From the NCBI RefSeq assembly GCF_027596085.1, contig NC_072469.1, forward strand, positions 11,615,914 to 11,679,913: 64,000 nucleotides of DNA. The letters run 5' to 3'. The stretch is from Anoplopoma fimbria (taxonomy: Eukaryota; Chordata; Actinopteri; Perciformes; Anoplopomatidae). Every line of letters begins with the position of its first letter. Position 1 is the stretch's first letter. A program made the position numbers and the translations under genes. Shown here in pieces: positions 27,852 through 39,618 of this stretch. The notes under the pieces were generated by a model. That model saw only the letters and a list, made by a program, of their open reading frames with translations, had not been told where the DNA came from and made no database searches.

Positions 27852-29189
27852 CTCCTTCTTATGTAAATAGTAGATTGTGCACTGATGTGAGAGAGGGAGA
27901 CGGATGGAACCACATGATGTTGCAGAGAGCATACAGCGAGCCTTTTCAAAAGGCCTTCTTCAAAAACAGTGAGGGGGAGAAAAAAAACCTGCAGCGTGTC
28001 AGCTGAGGAGAATGACCACACTGCCCTCTAGTGCTGCATTAAGGTACAACACTGCAGATGATTTAACCCCCCCACCACTTCAACAAGATAACGTGGTTTC
28101 TCTGAACGACACTTTTGTTTTAGTCTCCCTTGTTTCTTTCACTCTCCCTAGTCTTATCTTCTAAAGGTTTCAAAGTATGACATATTGAAAGGGACGGTTC
28201 TATTGTTGGTCAAGGCTTTATTTTAATGATATACATATATCATTAAAATCTTTATCATAAAATGATTGGATGGTGGGCCATATACTGAAAATTACAAGGA
28301 GTGAGGGGGCCAAAACAATAGTGAATGTTGAGTTATACTTTTATATATTTTATTGGTTTCCCCACATATTACAAAAAGTATTTTTCTATCTACTGCTCTT
28401 AAATTTTAATTCATTCCGTATATTTTAAACTGTAATACAGTTCTTGGCCTACATGCCCACTTAAGATATGCTACTGTTATGTGTAAATCTGTTAAGACGT
28501 AAAGTTACAAACATGCAGAAATTGTTCCGTATACCGATATTGGTTTCTGTTCATGGCCTAACGGCCCACTTAAAAGATTGCAATGCAAAAGATGTGATTC
28601 TATAAGTCTAATGTTAAGATGTAACAAACAGAAGAGGCAGAAATGGCTTTCATTAAATGTAGTCGACATCTAGTTTTTAAACTCGGATGTGCAATACAGT
28701 GTTATTTAATAGAAACATGCTCAAGCCATATTGTAGTTTATTTTTTATAAATTAACTGTTGACAACTTGCTTGAGTTTGGCCTGCCCAGGTTTAAATTAT
28801 GTTATTCAATTTATTTATTTATTTTAGAGATATGTTGCTATGAAGGTAAAAAACTACAGAAATTGTATATACTATACAGGTAGAACACCAAAATAAAGTG
28901 TTCAGTTGGGTTGAGATGTGGTGACTATGCCATTGCATATGATTTACATTTTTTTATAATCATCAAACATGATGATACTTAAAAAAGCATCTGCCTTCAT
29001 CATGTTTCTCCATTCTCACATTCAGCTTTTCTCTTTTTTTGTCTCCATCTGACTTCATCAAACTAGGCTCTCTAACCCTAATATGGTTTAATTTCCCAAA
29101 CATAGCTACAAGCATGGATGAGATTGATACAGCAGGTCAAATCCCCTTAGAGAAATAACGACTCTTAACATACGTATTTGATCAATATG
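27851..29189. other. Intergenic, AT-rich, no gene seen
   Basis: Contains a small near-palindrome around 28230-28250 (AATGATATACATATATCATT). No exon or known repeat recognised. Confidence 0.5.
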
Positions 29190-29540
29190 AACTGCTCCTA
29201 ACGACCGCTACTGCAACCTCTGTGTCAAATGGAAATGATGTCGGAGGGGAGATACAGCAGTTGTTACTGAAGTGTGAAGTGTGAAGTCTGAAATGGATCC
29301 AGCTTCCCAGCACCAAATATTGGACACATTTAGCAACTACCTGGTGAACAAAGCAGAGTTTAGCAGCTGAAGACACGGATATCTTTCTCAGGAGACCAAA
29401 CCAGAGCTTTATGGAGAGGGATTATTGGACTTCAATTTATCCGGTGGACACAAACACAACTCCTAATCAATGCTATGTCTTTCTGTGTCCGCTGGATGTC
29501 TCATGAGCACCTGTGTGTTATGACCTTTATAGAGTTGTTT
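29190..29540 (+). repeat. Dispersed fish repeat fragment
   Basis: Segments GCTCCTAACGACCGCTACTG, TTTAGCAACTACCTGGTGAA, GAGTTTAGCAGCTGAAGA, GAGACCAAACCAGAGCT and AATCAATGCTA match, from memory, a widespread teleost interspersed repeat. No coding capacity. Confidence 0.55.
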
Positions 29541-31485
29541 TACTCCGTTCTGTATTTATTTAAATTCAACGATATCAACAATGTAAGTAAAAATGTAAGA
29601 CAAAAATCTGTAATGATCATATAGGTGTACATGAGGACCATCAGTTTGGATTATTCAGAATTAACTTTGTTTCTGAGAAAACATGTTTCATCCACCTTTT
29701 AGCAAAAATAACCATGAGCCTCAGCTGTTAACGAAAATAAAACATAGTTGCTTTAATCAACCAGTTGACCCCAAAATGAAGGGTGAACTGATTCAAACAT
29801 CAGATTGTAAAATATGTTTTCTCATCTGCGTAATCTTAAACTTCCAAGTGATTTAAAGCTAGGCGATTGAATGTTTCCTGCTGAAATGCACCTTGGGAGT
29901 CGTGATTACTTTTCACCTGATGTTTACAAAGCTTGAGCCTTTGAGTCTTCATCAGAAATTTTGAATGTTTTTTTGCACAGTTGTTAATCTTTTGTATTCA
30001 TAATTTAATCTGGAGAGTTTCATGCCACGCTGCAGAAAATATCCAGCTAACATTGTCTTTGAGAAAAATGAAAGAGATTTGACTTCAGAACAGGACACAC
30101 CCAAAAATGGCTCCTGCCACTTAGCAGCACGGTCTTCTGAAATGTTCCCGTACAACCAAACTGCTTTGTCAAATATGATTTGCTGGAAACTTATTATGTT
30201 TATTTTTGGCGTATCACAGATACATTCCTAATCAAAGCCTACATAAGGAAAAGGACAGGGGGAATGGGCAGGTCAACACAGGACAATCACCCAGGAGACA
30301 GCTGTTACTATCTGGTGTGTAATCCAAAGGCATTGACTTAATTAAATTTACATCTGTAATTTAAGGGTGCCAAATTCAATATTCAGAGCATTAATAAAGC
30401 AGCAAACAACTGTATGTCACATAAGATATAGAGGAGTAATGTCTACCTGAGCAGAGAATGAAGTGTCTCTCCTAAATAAGGTAACAAACATACTTAGTTT
30501 GAGCTAAACCCTGATGTTTTACTTAACCATATGTGGTGTTTTTTTCTGTTATCCGGTAGAAAATATGCTTACCTCGACACTTAATAGATAATGAAGTTTA
30601 GTTTTATGAGAACTTCATTTTGAAGGAGACAGGGTTGCACTTATGTGGGCCCCAAAAAAAAAAAATCAACCTTTATATTTCTAAGCTACAGTTCATATGC
30701 AAAAAAAGTTTTGTTCATGTACGTCACACAATAGCATATTGTTACTATAATATTAGCCTGCACTAAAGTTAAACAGGGATTTTTATTTGAACGCACGCAG
30801 CCTTAAGCTTTTCAAAACCCCTAAACATGAATCAAAAGTTTTTGACTTTAAAGCCCACATCCCTTGTCGGTTTTGGGATTTTGCACTATCCCCAGGTGCC
30901 TCTAGATTGTTCCACAAACTCTCTGGAGAACTGACTCTCTAATAAGGAGGAGAGACTGCATTTTAATTACTCTCCACAGTGCTTTGCATTACCAGCCCAC
31001 AGCAGAATATACGTCAATATAGCGTCAATTTAAAGGTAAACAGACTGGGCCACGGCTGCTTTAACTGCAGTCAAATTAATGTCACTGGTGTAATTAAACC
31101 TAAACTACACATCAAGGGCCTTCTTCTCCTCAAAGCTGTCTGATGGGGATTTTATTAATTAGGACATAATCATGTTTGACTGTCAATAAGAGCAATTAAA
31201 AGTGTCGTACACACCTTTTAATGAGAGTATACGGCATACATCAAACAGCTGTTGTCCCTCACAAATCATTGAACATTGTCAACCTGACATTATCTTACAC
31301 TCTTATTCAGTGTAGCAAGAAACATATTTATTTATACTGTTCATGTTTAAGCTATAATTCCAGCGGGGCACTAATTATGATTATCTGATGTATACCATAG
31401 GAACAGTATTATATGGTTCACATCAGTATTAAAAATATATTTGTCACTTAAAGTTGTCACTTAAAATGTATTTTAAAAGTTTACT
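29541..31485. other. Intergenic; possible conserved regulatory stretch at 30900-31260
   Basis: No gene seen. The part at about 30900-31260 is free of recognisable repeats. It has several homeodomain-type TAATTA/TTAATT cores (30963, 31091, 31154, 31194) interspersed with GC-richer words, as is common in vertebrate non-coding enhancers. This is a compositional impression only. Confidence 0.35.
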
Positions 31486-32170
31486 ATGTCCATCAGTTTA
31501 TTCAGATCTCAAAATAATTATTCTCAAATCTCAATAAAGATAAATCTTGTTATGGATTTATGGTGTTCAGTTCCTCTTTTGAACACCACCAGTGGTTTGA
31601 CAAAAATACAAAATGGCTTCACAAACCAACAAACCATCTATGTTTTGACAGCCATAAAGCTCTTATCTGAATCAAACTTAGTACAGAACCTAAAGACACT
31701 TGATAAGCACTTTTTGCCAGGAGAGCCTTGACTTTGTTTGGCTATAAAGGAAGTACACAGCTTAGCTAAACTGCTAGGTGAACCAGCCAGGGAGGCTGTG
31801 GAGCCGTTTAGAGACTGGAAACAGGGCACACCACAGGGAAAAAAAACACTGGACAGACTCTGCACTCAACTCCACGTCTGCTAGGTGTGAGAGAAGATTT
31901 TCAGCCATTAATGAGAAAGCCAGCCAGAGCCGCAACAGAGAGCCAGTCTGCACTTCTGTTTGTCGACTGAAACGGACCGCCTGCGGACACAATTTGATCT
32001 AGTGCCGTCCATGAGAACCTGGATCAAAGCAGGACATCTACTGTCCTCTTCTAGGACAACAGGAGGTAACGAGAAGAAGCTTAGCCATGGCCCCTGTGGT
32101 CCATTCTTTTTTTGGATAAGGTCAAATATTTTTCCATCTCTAGCCAGTAATCTGAGACTAAATTGTGCAT
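31486..32170 (+). pseudogene. hAT-type transposase C-terminal remnant
   Basis: The plus-strand frame from about 31630 reads TAIKLLSESNLVQNLKTLDKH, a stop at 31729-31731, then in the same frame AIKEVHSLAKLLGEPAREAV and EPFRDWK. After frame shifts come ARCERRFSAINEKASQSRNR, SALLFVD and VPSMRTWIKAGHLLSSSRTT. The order (LAKLLGEPxREAVExFRDWK, CERxFSxxN, LMFVDxNGPP-like, FVxxWIKAGHxLSxS) is that of the C-terminal dimerisation region of KIAA1586/ZMYM-like hAT-derived proteins. At least one stop and two frame changes separate the segments, so the copy is dead. The N-terminal and catalytic regions were not found nearby, and termini and target duplications were not identified. Confidence 0.6.
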
Positions 32171-33648
32171 GAGGTGAAAAACTGTACAGCGACACACAAG
32201 TGTGCTCAAAACAGGTTCCAGTGTGTGTGTGTGTGTGTGTGGTGAAGAGAGAGAGAGGCAAGTGTGTTCAGGTTTGTGTTGCAGGGCAAAGTTGTTATTG
32301 TGTGAGCGTCCTTATTGTTATTGCTGATGTGTGTGCTGTGCAGCGTGTGTATAGTAGGACTTCAGTGTAACACTGGAGCACTATAGGAGGACATGAGGAA
32401 CCGGAGCTCTCCAAGGTGCTGATTCGGCTGTGGGAGCAGCTACAATAAGGAGCTGTCCAGAGTGCTGTCTTTCTCCCCGCCAACAATAGTGAGAAGATCG
32501 AGGCTAAATAAACAAGACTTTTTTTGGTGTTCTTTATTGTTGAATAGAAGCAAAACAAGTAAACGTTCATTACTGACATGAACTCTGTCTGTCTCTCGAC
32601 CCACACATCACTAATAGTGGTTCCACCGGGGTATGTTGCACACTGGTTATTAGCCTAGTGAACATGTTGGCATTGTATGTTTCTGCAAACCACGGATAAA
32701 TTGAATTTCAACCTTTTGTTTTTTTTTGTTGTTGTAGGTTACGTGTTATTAAAAGTTAATAAGAATAACAAGTGAGGAAGTACTCTATGGGAATGATGGC
32801 AGGCACAGGACTTTCACTCAGGAGATCACTGTTCCTGTCCCATGTGAAAACGTTACGCTTGTTACGTAAGGTTACGGTTGTTGTGTTATTATTTTAGCAG
32901 GCGATCTTTCTGTTCGTTCCCCATGTGAAGCAAGAAGTCAACGTGGATTTATTCGCAACAGACTTGCGTACTTCAGTAATGCACTTCGGTAGTTACTTTA
33001 ACCAATACCTAACCAAGTAGTTCTGTTGCTTAATCCCGACTAAAGTTGTTTCCTGTGAGGAGGGAAGTTTATTTTGAAAAGATCCCATGCATGTAACGAG
33101 GGTAAATTGACACGAGTTTCTGACTTGAGTAGCTTTTTCCTAAGATATCACATAAACTGTTTTTTTTTAGGACACGTTGACCCACATGCACACATCTGAA
33201 CAGCAGGTAAGGTGAGAACAAGTGTTTTTGCTGAAAGATGCAGGTAGGGACAGAGAGCAGCTTCAGAGAGAGGTGGGGGCTTGGCACAGGGAGACCCCAT
33301 GTAATGAGCTGGCTGGAGGACTTGGCAGACCGGAGAGGTGGGAAAAGCAGGCAGGTAATCCTTAAGACGAGGAGAACAGGTTTTAGGGGAACTGCTGGCA
33401 GACAGCAGACCATCTAATAGGTTGGACAAGAAGCCAACAGACCAGCATCCAGAGCTGGCTCACTGACAGACCATGTGTCCAGAGGAGCAATAATCCAGAG
33501 GGGACTGAACGGTTGGACCAGGTTCCTGTAGGGACAACTTGATTACTTGATGACAGGCAGGGTGTGCTGATTCCAGATGATTACCAGGTGTGAGAAAGAG
33601 AGAGGGAGGCGGAGAGGAACGGGGGGAGGAGAATGGACAGACGAAAAC

Positions 33649-33693
<45 letters not shown>

Positions 33694-34387
33694 AACCAAA
33701 AAGGGCTGACTAAGACACAATCACACATCCAGCAAGTGGCACAGAGCAGGAACCATGACAACTTTAAAGTTTTAAATCAGGTAGAAGTTTAGACTTTCTC
33801 TGATTTAAAAACACGATCTGTCTTCATTTAATGTTACTTTGCAGATAAGGACGTGTAGAAGGATCATTGTCACAAACAAGATAACCTCTCTTATGCAGTC
33901 TGACAGTTTATGGATAAGATCTGTCACTGTCCTGTTTTCTCTATGATGTCTGTATTTATGGACTCGGGCATAAAACTATATTAATAATCACAATTTCTTT
34001 CCGTAAATCTAATAGTTTTAAAGTATAACATATTACAGCGCAATTTGAAAAAACAAATCATAACACAAGAGCACATATTGCTATTGTTTTTGACACCTGC
34101 TTGACTTGCATTTGAATGCTGGCCACACGACAAATTGCCTCTTGGCGGCAGCTTCTAAATGAATGATAATCAGTTATATGCCATGATGAAATTATTAGGA
34201 CAGTATTTCCGAGTCAACAATATCCGTACCAAAGCTGGACAAAGTGATCAAGGCTCAAGCTCCAGTGGGATTTTGAGAGGAGTTGACCCGTGTTTTTGTC
34301 CTTATATCAGTCAAAATCAAACTGAGTCAAGCTGCAGGAGTTGCACGCGTGACTAAGCGGTTACTGGACAGCACCAAATAAGAAATC
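32171..34387. other. Intergenic with two microsatellites, no gene seen
   Basis: Contains (TG)10 at 32221-32240, a T/TTG-rich run near 32716-32735 and (CA)n at 33652-33691 preceded by GA-rich DNA. No exon recognised. Confidence 0.55.
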
Positions 34388-34456
34388 CTCCATCCCCTCC
34401 TCCTCCTCCTCTTCCTTCTCCTCCTCCTCCTCCTCCTCCTCCTCCTCCTCCTCCTC
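34388..34456. repeat. (CCT)n trinucleotide repeat
   Basis: Imperfect then perfect CTC/CCT triplets, about 20 units. It is followed at 34540-34720 by purine-rich DNA and at 34800-34840 by a C/T-rich run. Confidence 0.95.
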
Positions 34457-36246
34457 CCTCTCACGTCTCAGTCAGTGGAAAGGCAAATAAGCAGCTGTTT
34501 CTCCTTGTTCTCCAATGAATCAACCTTAATGGAGAGGAGCTGACGGAGGGGCCGGGGAAATGAAACCGAGAACTGGAAGTGGGAAGAGGGGGAGGAGGCG
34601 ATGGTGTTAGTTTGGGGAAGAGAGGGATGGGTGAAGACAGTGAGTGAGTGGAGGGGACTGAGGAGGAATGAAAGGGAATGGGGAATAATGTGAGGGGGCG
34701 GGATGACAGGAAGGCGGGGGAGACATCAGGAGACTACGAGCGCAGCCAACCCAGGAAGATGTAATGTTGGTTACTCATTTACATTCATATTGTCATTTTT
34801 CTCTCCCCTCCTCTCCTCCCTCCCTCCCCCCCCCCTCCTACACACAAACACGGGCAGAATGTTCACCGAGTCCTTGCACAGAGATCCCACATACAGCAGA
34901 ATCATTCTTATCAGTGATGTCATACAGGCGCACTAGCAGCTTCGGTCCAGCAGAGGCCACCAGAGAATCAGCCCACTCTCTCCGACCTCTGCAGCAATTG
35001 ACTACGGTGATGAATATCCCACTGTGCTCGGCGGGTTTCCCAACCTTTTCTCCATGTAACCTCTTAAATTGTGTCAAACTTCATGAGTAATCAGCAGATT
35101 CAAGTCATTTTTTTTCCACTTCCTCCATGTGTTCTTGTCCTGATAAGCTCAGTATAATGTCCATTATCACACCATTAGTAATATTAGTACTGCAGGAGTC
35201 ATGTCAGGTGTTCCCATAGACTGTATATGTAGCTAGACGATGCGTCTCCTATTCCTCCCACTTTACATAAGTGAAGCCACGTATCAGTAACATAGACACA
35301 CACAGATGTCTAACATAAAGAGTTACAATAGTTTGGTCGTTACATTACACATTGCACCTATAAATCTGTCAGAAGCAGGATCTGATCTCCACCTCTAGGT
35401 GGCACTAGAACCTTCTCTAGCACAAAAACAAAGTCAAAGTTTGAAGGTCTCAAAGACGTACAGAAACTTAATGTATTTGTGATGAGGACGTCCAGGTGAG
35501 CCATCCATGTGATGAACTGGCTTTCTTGACAACAGGTCCAGGTGTGATAAGCCAACATGTTTGGGAAACACAGAATCATGCGACACTCTGATTTAAATGT
35601 TTTAGTGTAACTATTTGGACCTGAATATATTTGATCACACCTGCATGGTTCCACATTGAAGGGACATATTAAGCAGTCTGGATCCTCCCCCAGGATGATT
35701 AAATCTCAATCACTTCATTCTGGTGATTTGTTATGCACCGGTTTATGGTGTAAATGTTTTTATTCATGCAAAAAGTCAGGTGACGATTCAAAATATAAAA
35801 ATATAATGCAATATTATGAAGCAATGCTCTCGGATGTTTTGTTTTTATTTCAAATATCTATTCCCCAATGATCAACCTCAAGAATAACGCTGTAGTATTC
35901 TGAGGAAAAACACATTATATTATGAGAATAGAGTAGTAATTAAATGGGAATAAAGTCATTATACCATCATTGAGACGGTCTTACAGGCTCAGAACCTTGT
36001 TTTTGACTCTCTAGATGAGACGAAGGGAAGGGAAGTGGCGGTACGCTGCTCTGCATCGGAGCTGGTAAACCAAAACTAACTAAAAGTGCTTCTGATCAGG
36101 TGTAAAACTCACCATTGTGTGACTTATTGTCCACACAGATGTAACTTCACCCCTTTGCATTAGATGAATCTCATAGCCGCTTCACAGTGGGAAGGATCCT
36201 TTAGTCTGGAAACAGTCTCAAACAGAGCTACTTCCTTCTCCGTTCT
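34457..36246. other. Intergenic, no gene seen
   Basis: Purine-rich and then pyrimidine-rich low-complexity stretches, otherwise unique. A fragment CCATAGACTGTATAT at about 35214 resembles the inverted 3' end of repeat R1. Confidence 0.5.
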
Positions 36247-36462
36247 CTACACTGGTGTCTCTGAGTGAGAGGGAGGCAGAGACTCTAAGGGAGGCAGCAG
36301 TAGCACATATAACGAGGGAAAACTCACCTCTTCAAGAAGTCTCTGAGTGAGAGGGAGGCAGAGACTCAGAGATCCGGTCAGAGGGAAGACCCCCCACTGC
36401 AGCCCAAACGCTCTACTAGTCAAAATACCTGGAGGCTGCAGTAGCACATATAACGAGGGATT
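36247..36462 (+). repeat. Imperfect local duplication
   Basis: TCTCTGAGTGAGAGGGAGGC begins at about 36257 and again at about 36340. GCAGTAGCACATATAACGAG ends both copies, near 36315 and 36455. The second copy carries extra internal sequence. Probably a tandem duplication with later insertion. Confidence 0.85.
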
Positions 36463-37153
36463 ATTGTCCCTAGCTCTCAGCTGCTGTCAGGTGAGCAACT
36501 TGATCTGCATTGTCACTATCTCACTGTATAGACCAATGTGGTACATTATCAACAAGATACTATAAACCTTTGACATTGATTTATCCTTAATAATAATTAT
36601 TATTATTATCCTTCTGCTGTTCTTCAGTGTGTGTAGTTTTCTCTTACTGTGTGATACTGTGGTGAAATCAGCTCACTTCTTCTCTGTTAAGAATGTTTGC
36701 TGTCCGAAATCATTCAGATTATTGTCCAATGAAAACTCGATGGGCATATATCAGGTCATTCTATTGTACACTAGTTAATAAAAGGAAAGAGAAGACATTA
36801 TTAAACCTGTTTAATCTGGACTCTGAAAAAGGAAGAGTGGTATATCACGTATCCAGTGATGCTGGAAAACCGATTTGTTGCTTTTTTCTGCGTTAACACA
36901 GAGAACTGCAGAGACTTGAGTAAATGTATGTAAAGTGCATTCTCTTTGCATTCATTTCCTGTGGAAATGATCTTTACGCAGACAGTCCATCAGACGGAGC
37001 CACCGTTTCTACAGAAGCACCGCTCTTAATGTCCCGCTGTGGCTATTCTCTGCTGTTCTCCCTCTCTTCTTGTTTGGAACTACACTAAGAACACTTCACC
37101 ATGTTCACAGGGTCTGTCCGTCTTATCCCTCTGTGTGTCTTTGTGTCGGCTGT
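36463..37153. other. Intergenic, no gene seen
   Basis: Unique DNA with a short (TTA)n run at 36590-36610; nothing supported. Confidence 0.5.
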
Positions 37154-37457
37154 GGGGCGGCTGTGGTGTAGTGGAGAGCAAGGTAGTTCTCCAATCAGAG
37201 GGTCGGTGGTTCGATACCCGGCTTCAGCAGTCGATGTGTCCTTGGGCAAGACACTTAACCCCAAGTTGCTCCCGAAGGCTTGCCATCGGTGTGGACTGGA
37301 TGTTGCATGAATGTTAGTTAGAGTCTGATGGTGGCACCTTGCATGGTAGCCTGTCATCAGTGTGTGAATGGGTGAATGATATGTAATATACTACTGATTG
37401 TAAGTCGCTTTGGATAAAAGCGTCTGCTAAATGACTGTAATGTAATGTAATGTAATG
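37154..37457 (+). mobile_element. tRNA-headed SINE with UnaL2-like 3' tail, copy 1
   Basis: Head GGGGCGGCTGTGGTGTAGTG then a B-box GGTTCGATACC; body GGCAAGACACTTAACCCCAA and GTGGCACCTTGCATGGTAG. The 3' end forms the stem-loop CGCTTT-GGATA-AAAGCG followed by TGTAATGTAATG. That GGATA-loop hairpin and TGTAA repeat tail match the 3' recognition structure described for the eel LINE UnaL2 and its partner SINEs. It is therefore probably mobilised by an L2-clade LINE. Confidence 0.9.
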
Positions 37458-38476
37458 TGTCGTCCCACCTATCCATGCTCTTCTGACTCTTTCTTTTTGT
37501 TTTTCCATAACTTCTGGTTTCTCTGACGCCTCACCCTTCTTCTTCATCTTCTGAGTCTTATATCACACCACATCTTTGGTTTTACACCTCTCCTTTTTAT
37601 TTTTCTACCCACTCTTTTCTCCTTGTCTTACTGATAGACACGATGCCCATACGTCAATAAAATGTAGGAAACACAGTCATAAAATACACCCAGCAGGTTA
37701 ACTATGACTATGTTGCATCTGTTAGTAAGGCAGAGTGTTTTATTTCTCCAATAGACTCGTTACTTTTTCAATTCTAAACAAAAGTTACAGAACAGTGTTG
37801 TGCAATGAATAGTGTTGTGCTACAGATTACTGACACAAATATAGCTAATAATGCAACGCTTTATTGACGTGCATATTGATATTTGTGGTCCATTACGTGC
37901 AAATGTGGAATTAATACAACAGAACAATTTTGAGATTTCTTCTTTTTTTGCTTTGGATTACTTTTACCTGATGTAAGAAAAGTTGGAAAATAAAGTGAGT
38001 GCAAGAGATCAACGGGGGTTGGGGACTCTTTTTGGGGGGTTCTTTCACAGAAAGAAAACATTGGGGGAAAAAATGTGGTAACGGTTTCTTTTGTAATATA
38101 AGGGACGTTTTGTAATTCCTGCTTGAAACGATTAAGGTCTCTGCAAAATCTCAGTAATATTATGGAAAGACCCGCATTTTCAATATGAAACACGTGAGCC
38201 ATTATGATGAACGAATAGGCCACAGAAAACATGTTGTGAAATAATCCAAATAAAATGTCATCCTGCCTCTTTTCACAAGAACACATTGGCACTTTATAAT
38301 TACACCGTCTTCCAATCAAGAATAACAGGTTTACATAATATTAATATTAAGTTTACGAAAGGAAAGTTGTATTTTGAAATGACATTACTTATATATAAGT
38401 AATGATACTACTATTCATTTTCATGTTATTTCATGTACTATATTCTTCTGCTTGGTCCATTCTCGTGAACATGGTC
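37458..38476. other. Intergenic; fragment of repeat R2 at 38443-38476
   Basis: Mostly AT-rich. The 152-codon minus-strand frame at 37861-38319 shows no recognisable domain. The last 33 bp (TTCTGCTTGGTCCATTCTCG and GAACATGGT) match repeat R2, so the SINE that follows has inserted into or next to an R2 remnant. Confidence 0.55.
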
Positions 38477-38773
38477 GGGGCGGCTGTGGCGTAGTGGAGA
38501 GCAAGGTAGTTCTCCAATCAGAGGGTCGGTGGTTCGATACCCGGCTTCGGCAGTCGATGTGTCCCTGGGCAAGACACTTAACCCCAAGTTGCTCCTTGCC
38601 ATCGGTGTGGACTGGATGTTGCATGAATGTTAGTTAGAGTCTGATGGTGGCACCTTGCATGGTAGCCTGTCATCAGTGTGTGAATGGGTGAATGATATGT
38701 AATATACTACTGATTGTAAGTCGCTTTGGATAAAAAGCGTCTGCTAAATGACTGTAATGTAATGTAATGTAAT
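38477..38773 (+). mobile_element. tRNA-headed SINE with UnaL2-like tail, copy 2
   Basis: Nearly identical to the copies at 37.2 and 53.4 kb, with the same A/B-box head and TGTAA tail. It lacks 7 bp (CGAAGGC-like) in the body and has one extra A in the 3' hairpin loop side. Confidence 0.9.
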
Positions 38774-38964
38774 AGTACCAGCTACAAAATTGTAATAGTA
38801 GTCCAATATCTATATCCTTAAACCTGGATTTTTTTTTAACTGCATGTCTCAGTAATATTTCAAGGCTACTACATGAAAGCTGAGTATTTACCATCTAGTA
38901 ACCTAGCGTTTCTCTCCTGTTCCCCCGCTATATTCCCACCTCCACGCTGAAGTGAACAGTGATG

Positions 38965-39185
38965 TAATTGCCGCGCTCCGCCTCCTCACGTCAGCTCCCT
39001 GCACGAGAGTAAAGTGTGATGTGGATAATAACTGCGCCCGCGCCACCGTGTGCGCGTGTGCTGGCTTACATCTTCACGTGCGCGAGGAGAAAGCAGCGCA
39101 CGCGAAGAGAAAGGCGCGCTTTCCGATTGGCTGTGAGGCATTGGTACCCAGCTCTCTCCGACACATTTATCTCGAGCACGACCAG
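38965..39185 (+). promoter_or_regulatory. CpG-rich block, candidate upstream promoter element
   Basis: Strong local rise in GC and CpG (CCGCGCTCCGCC, CTGCGCCCGCGCCACC, CACGTGCGCGAGG, GGCGCGC) against an AT-rich background. An inverted CCAAT box (GATTGGCTG) lies at about 39125 and a partial CRE (CACGTCAG) near 38985. Probably part of the hecw1 promoter region. The transcription start cannot be placed from sequence alone. Confidence 0.55.
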
Positions 39186-39394
39186 AAGAGGAGCCTTCAA
39201 AATAAAAGCCTATTTTAAATCGTGATTGCCTAACTCCATTATTTCTACACATACAGCGTATTTGCCACACCCGTATATCACATGCTTATCATAGAAAATG
39301 TGCTTTTTGATTTAAAAACATTGAACAAAAATCCCCCATCAAACACCTTCACAGGTCGCGGCTTTGTAATGACCGATTTCGGCGGTGGCCGGAA

Positions 39395-39592
39395 ATGCTT
39401 GTTGGTATTGTAGCTAGCTTGACTTTGGTCCAAAAGGATGTGACTCCAGCCTCTCTCGCGTGCCTCGCCGGCCCCTTTACTCGGTCCTCCGTTTGTTTGT
39501 GTTCCTCCTCCGTTAACCGTCGAAATGGAGCCCGGTGGGAATTAGCAACCGTGCGCTGCTTCGAGTTCTCACCCCTACCTTTTGGAGAATGA
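39395..39592 (+). other. Upstream ORF overlapping the candidate hecw1 start
   Basis: An ATG (39395, G at -3) opens 65 codons, MLVGIVASLTLVQKD..., ending at a TGA at 39590-39592. That stop shares bases with the ATG at 39589 (ATGA). The peptide has no recognisable domain. If the transcript begins upstream of 39395, this uORF would limit or couple translation from the exon-1 start. If it begins downstream, it is irrelevant. Confidence 0.35.
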
Positions 39593-39618
39593 TCCACCGG
39601 CAGCTCCTTTTATCCCAG
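39589..39618 (+). CDS. hecw1 candidate first coding exon
   Basis: ATG followed by nine codons (MIHRQLLLSQ), ending at a strong donor CAG|GTAGGT in phase 0. The next exon begins in phase 0 at NLYQSRF. In human HECW1, as I remember it, a short N-terminal peptide of nine residues precedes the same NLYQ junction, so length and phase agree although the residues do not. The start context (A at -3) is adequate. The exon lies in a CpG island. Against it: ten codons carry no domain signal, and translation could instead begin at the in-frame ATG in the next exon. Transcript data would decide. Confidence 0.5.

Noticed and set aside
37861..38319. 152-codon minus-strand open frame
   Set aside because: No family motif seen, AT-rich, includes a poly-Lys run from a T-rich stretch, no supporting splice or promoter structure.
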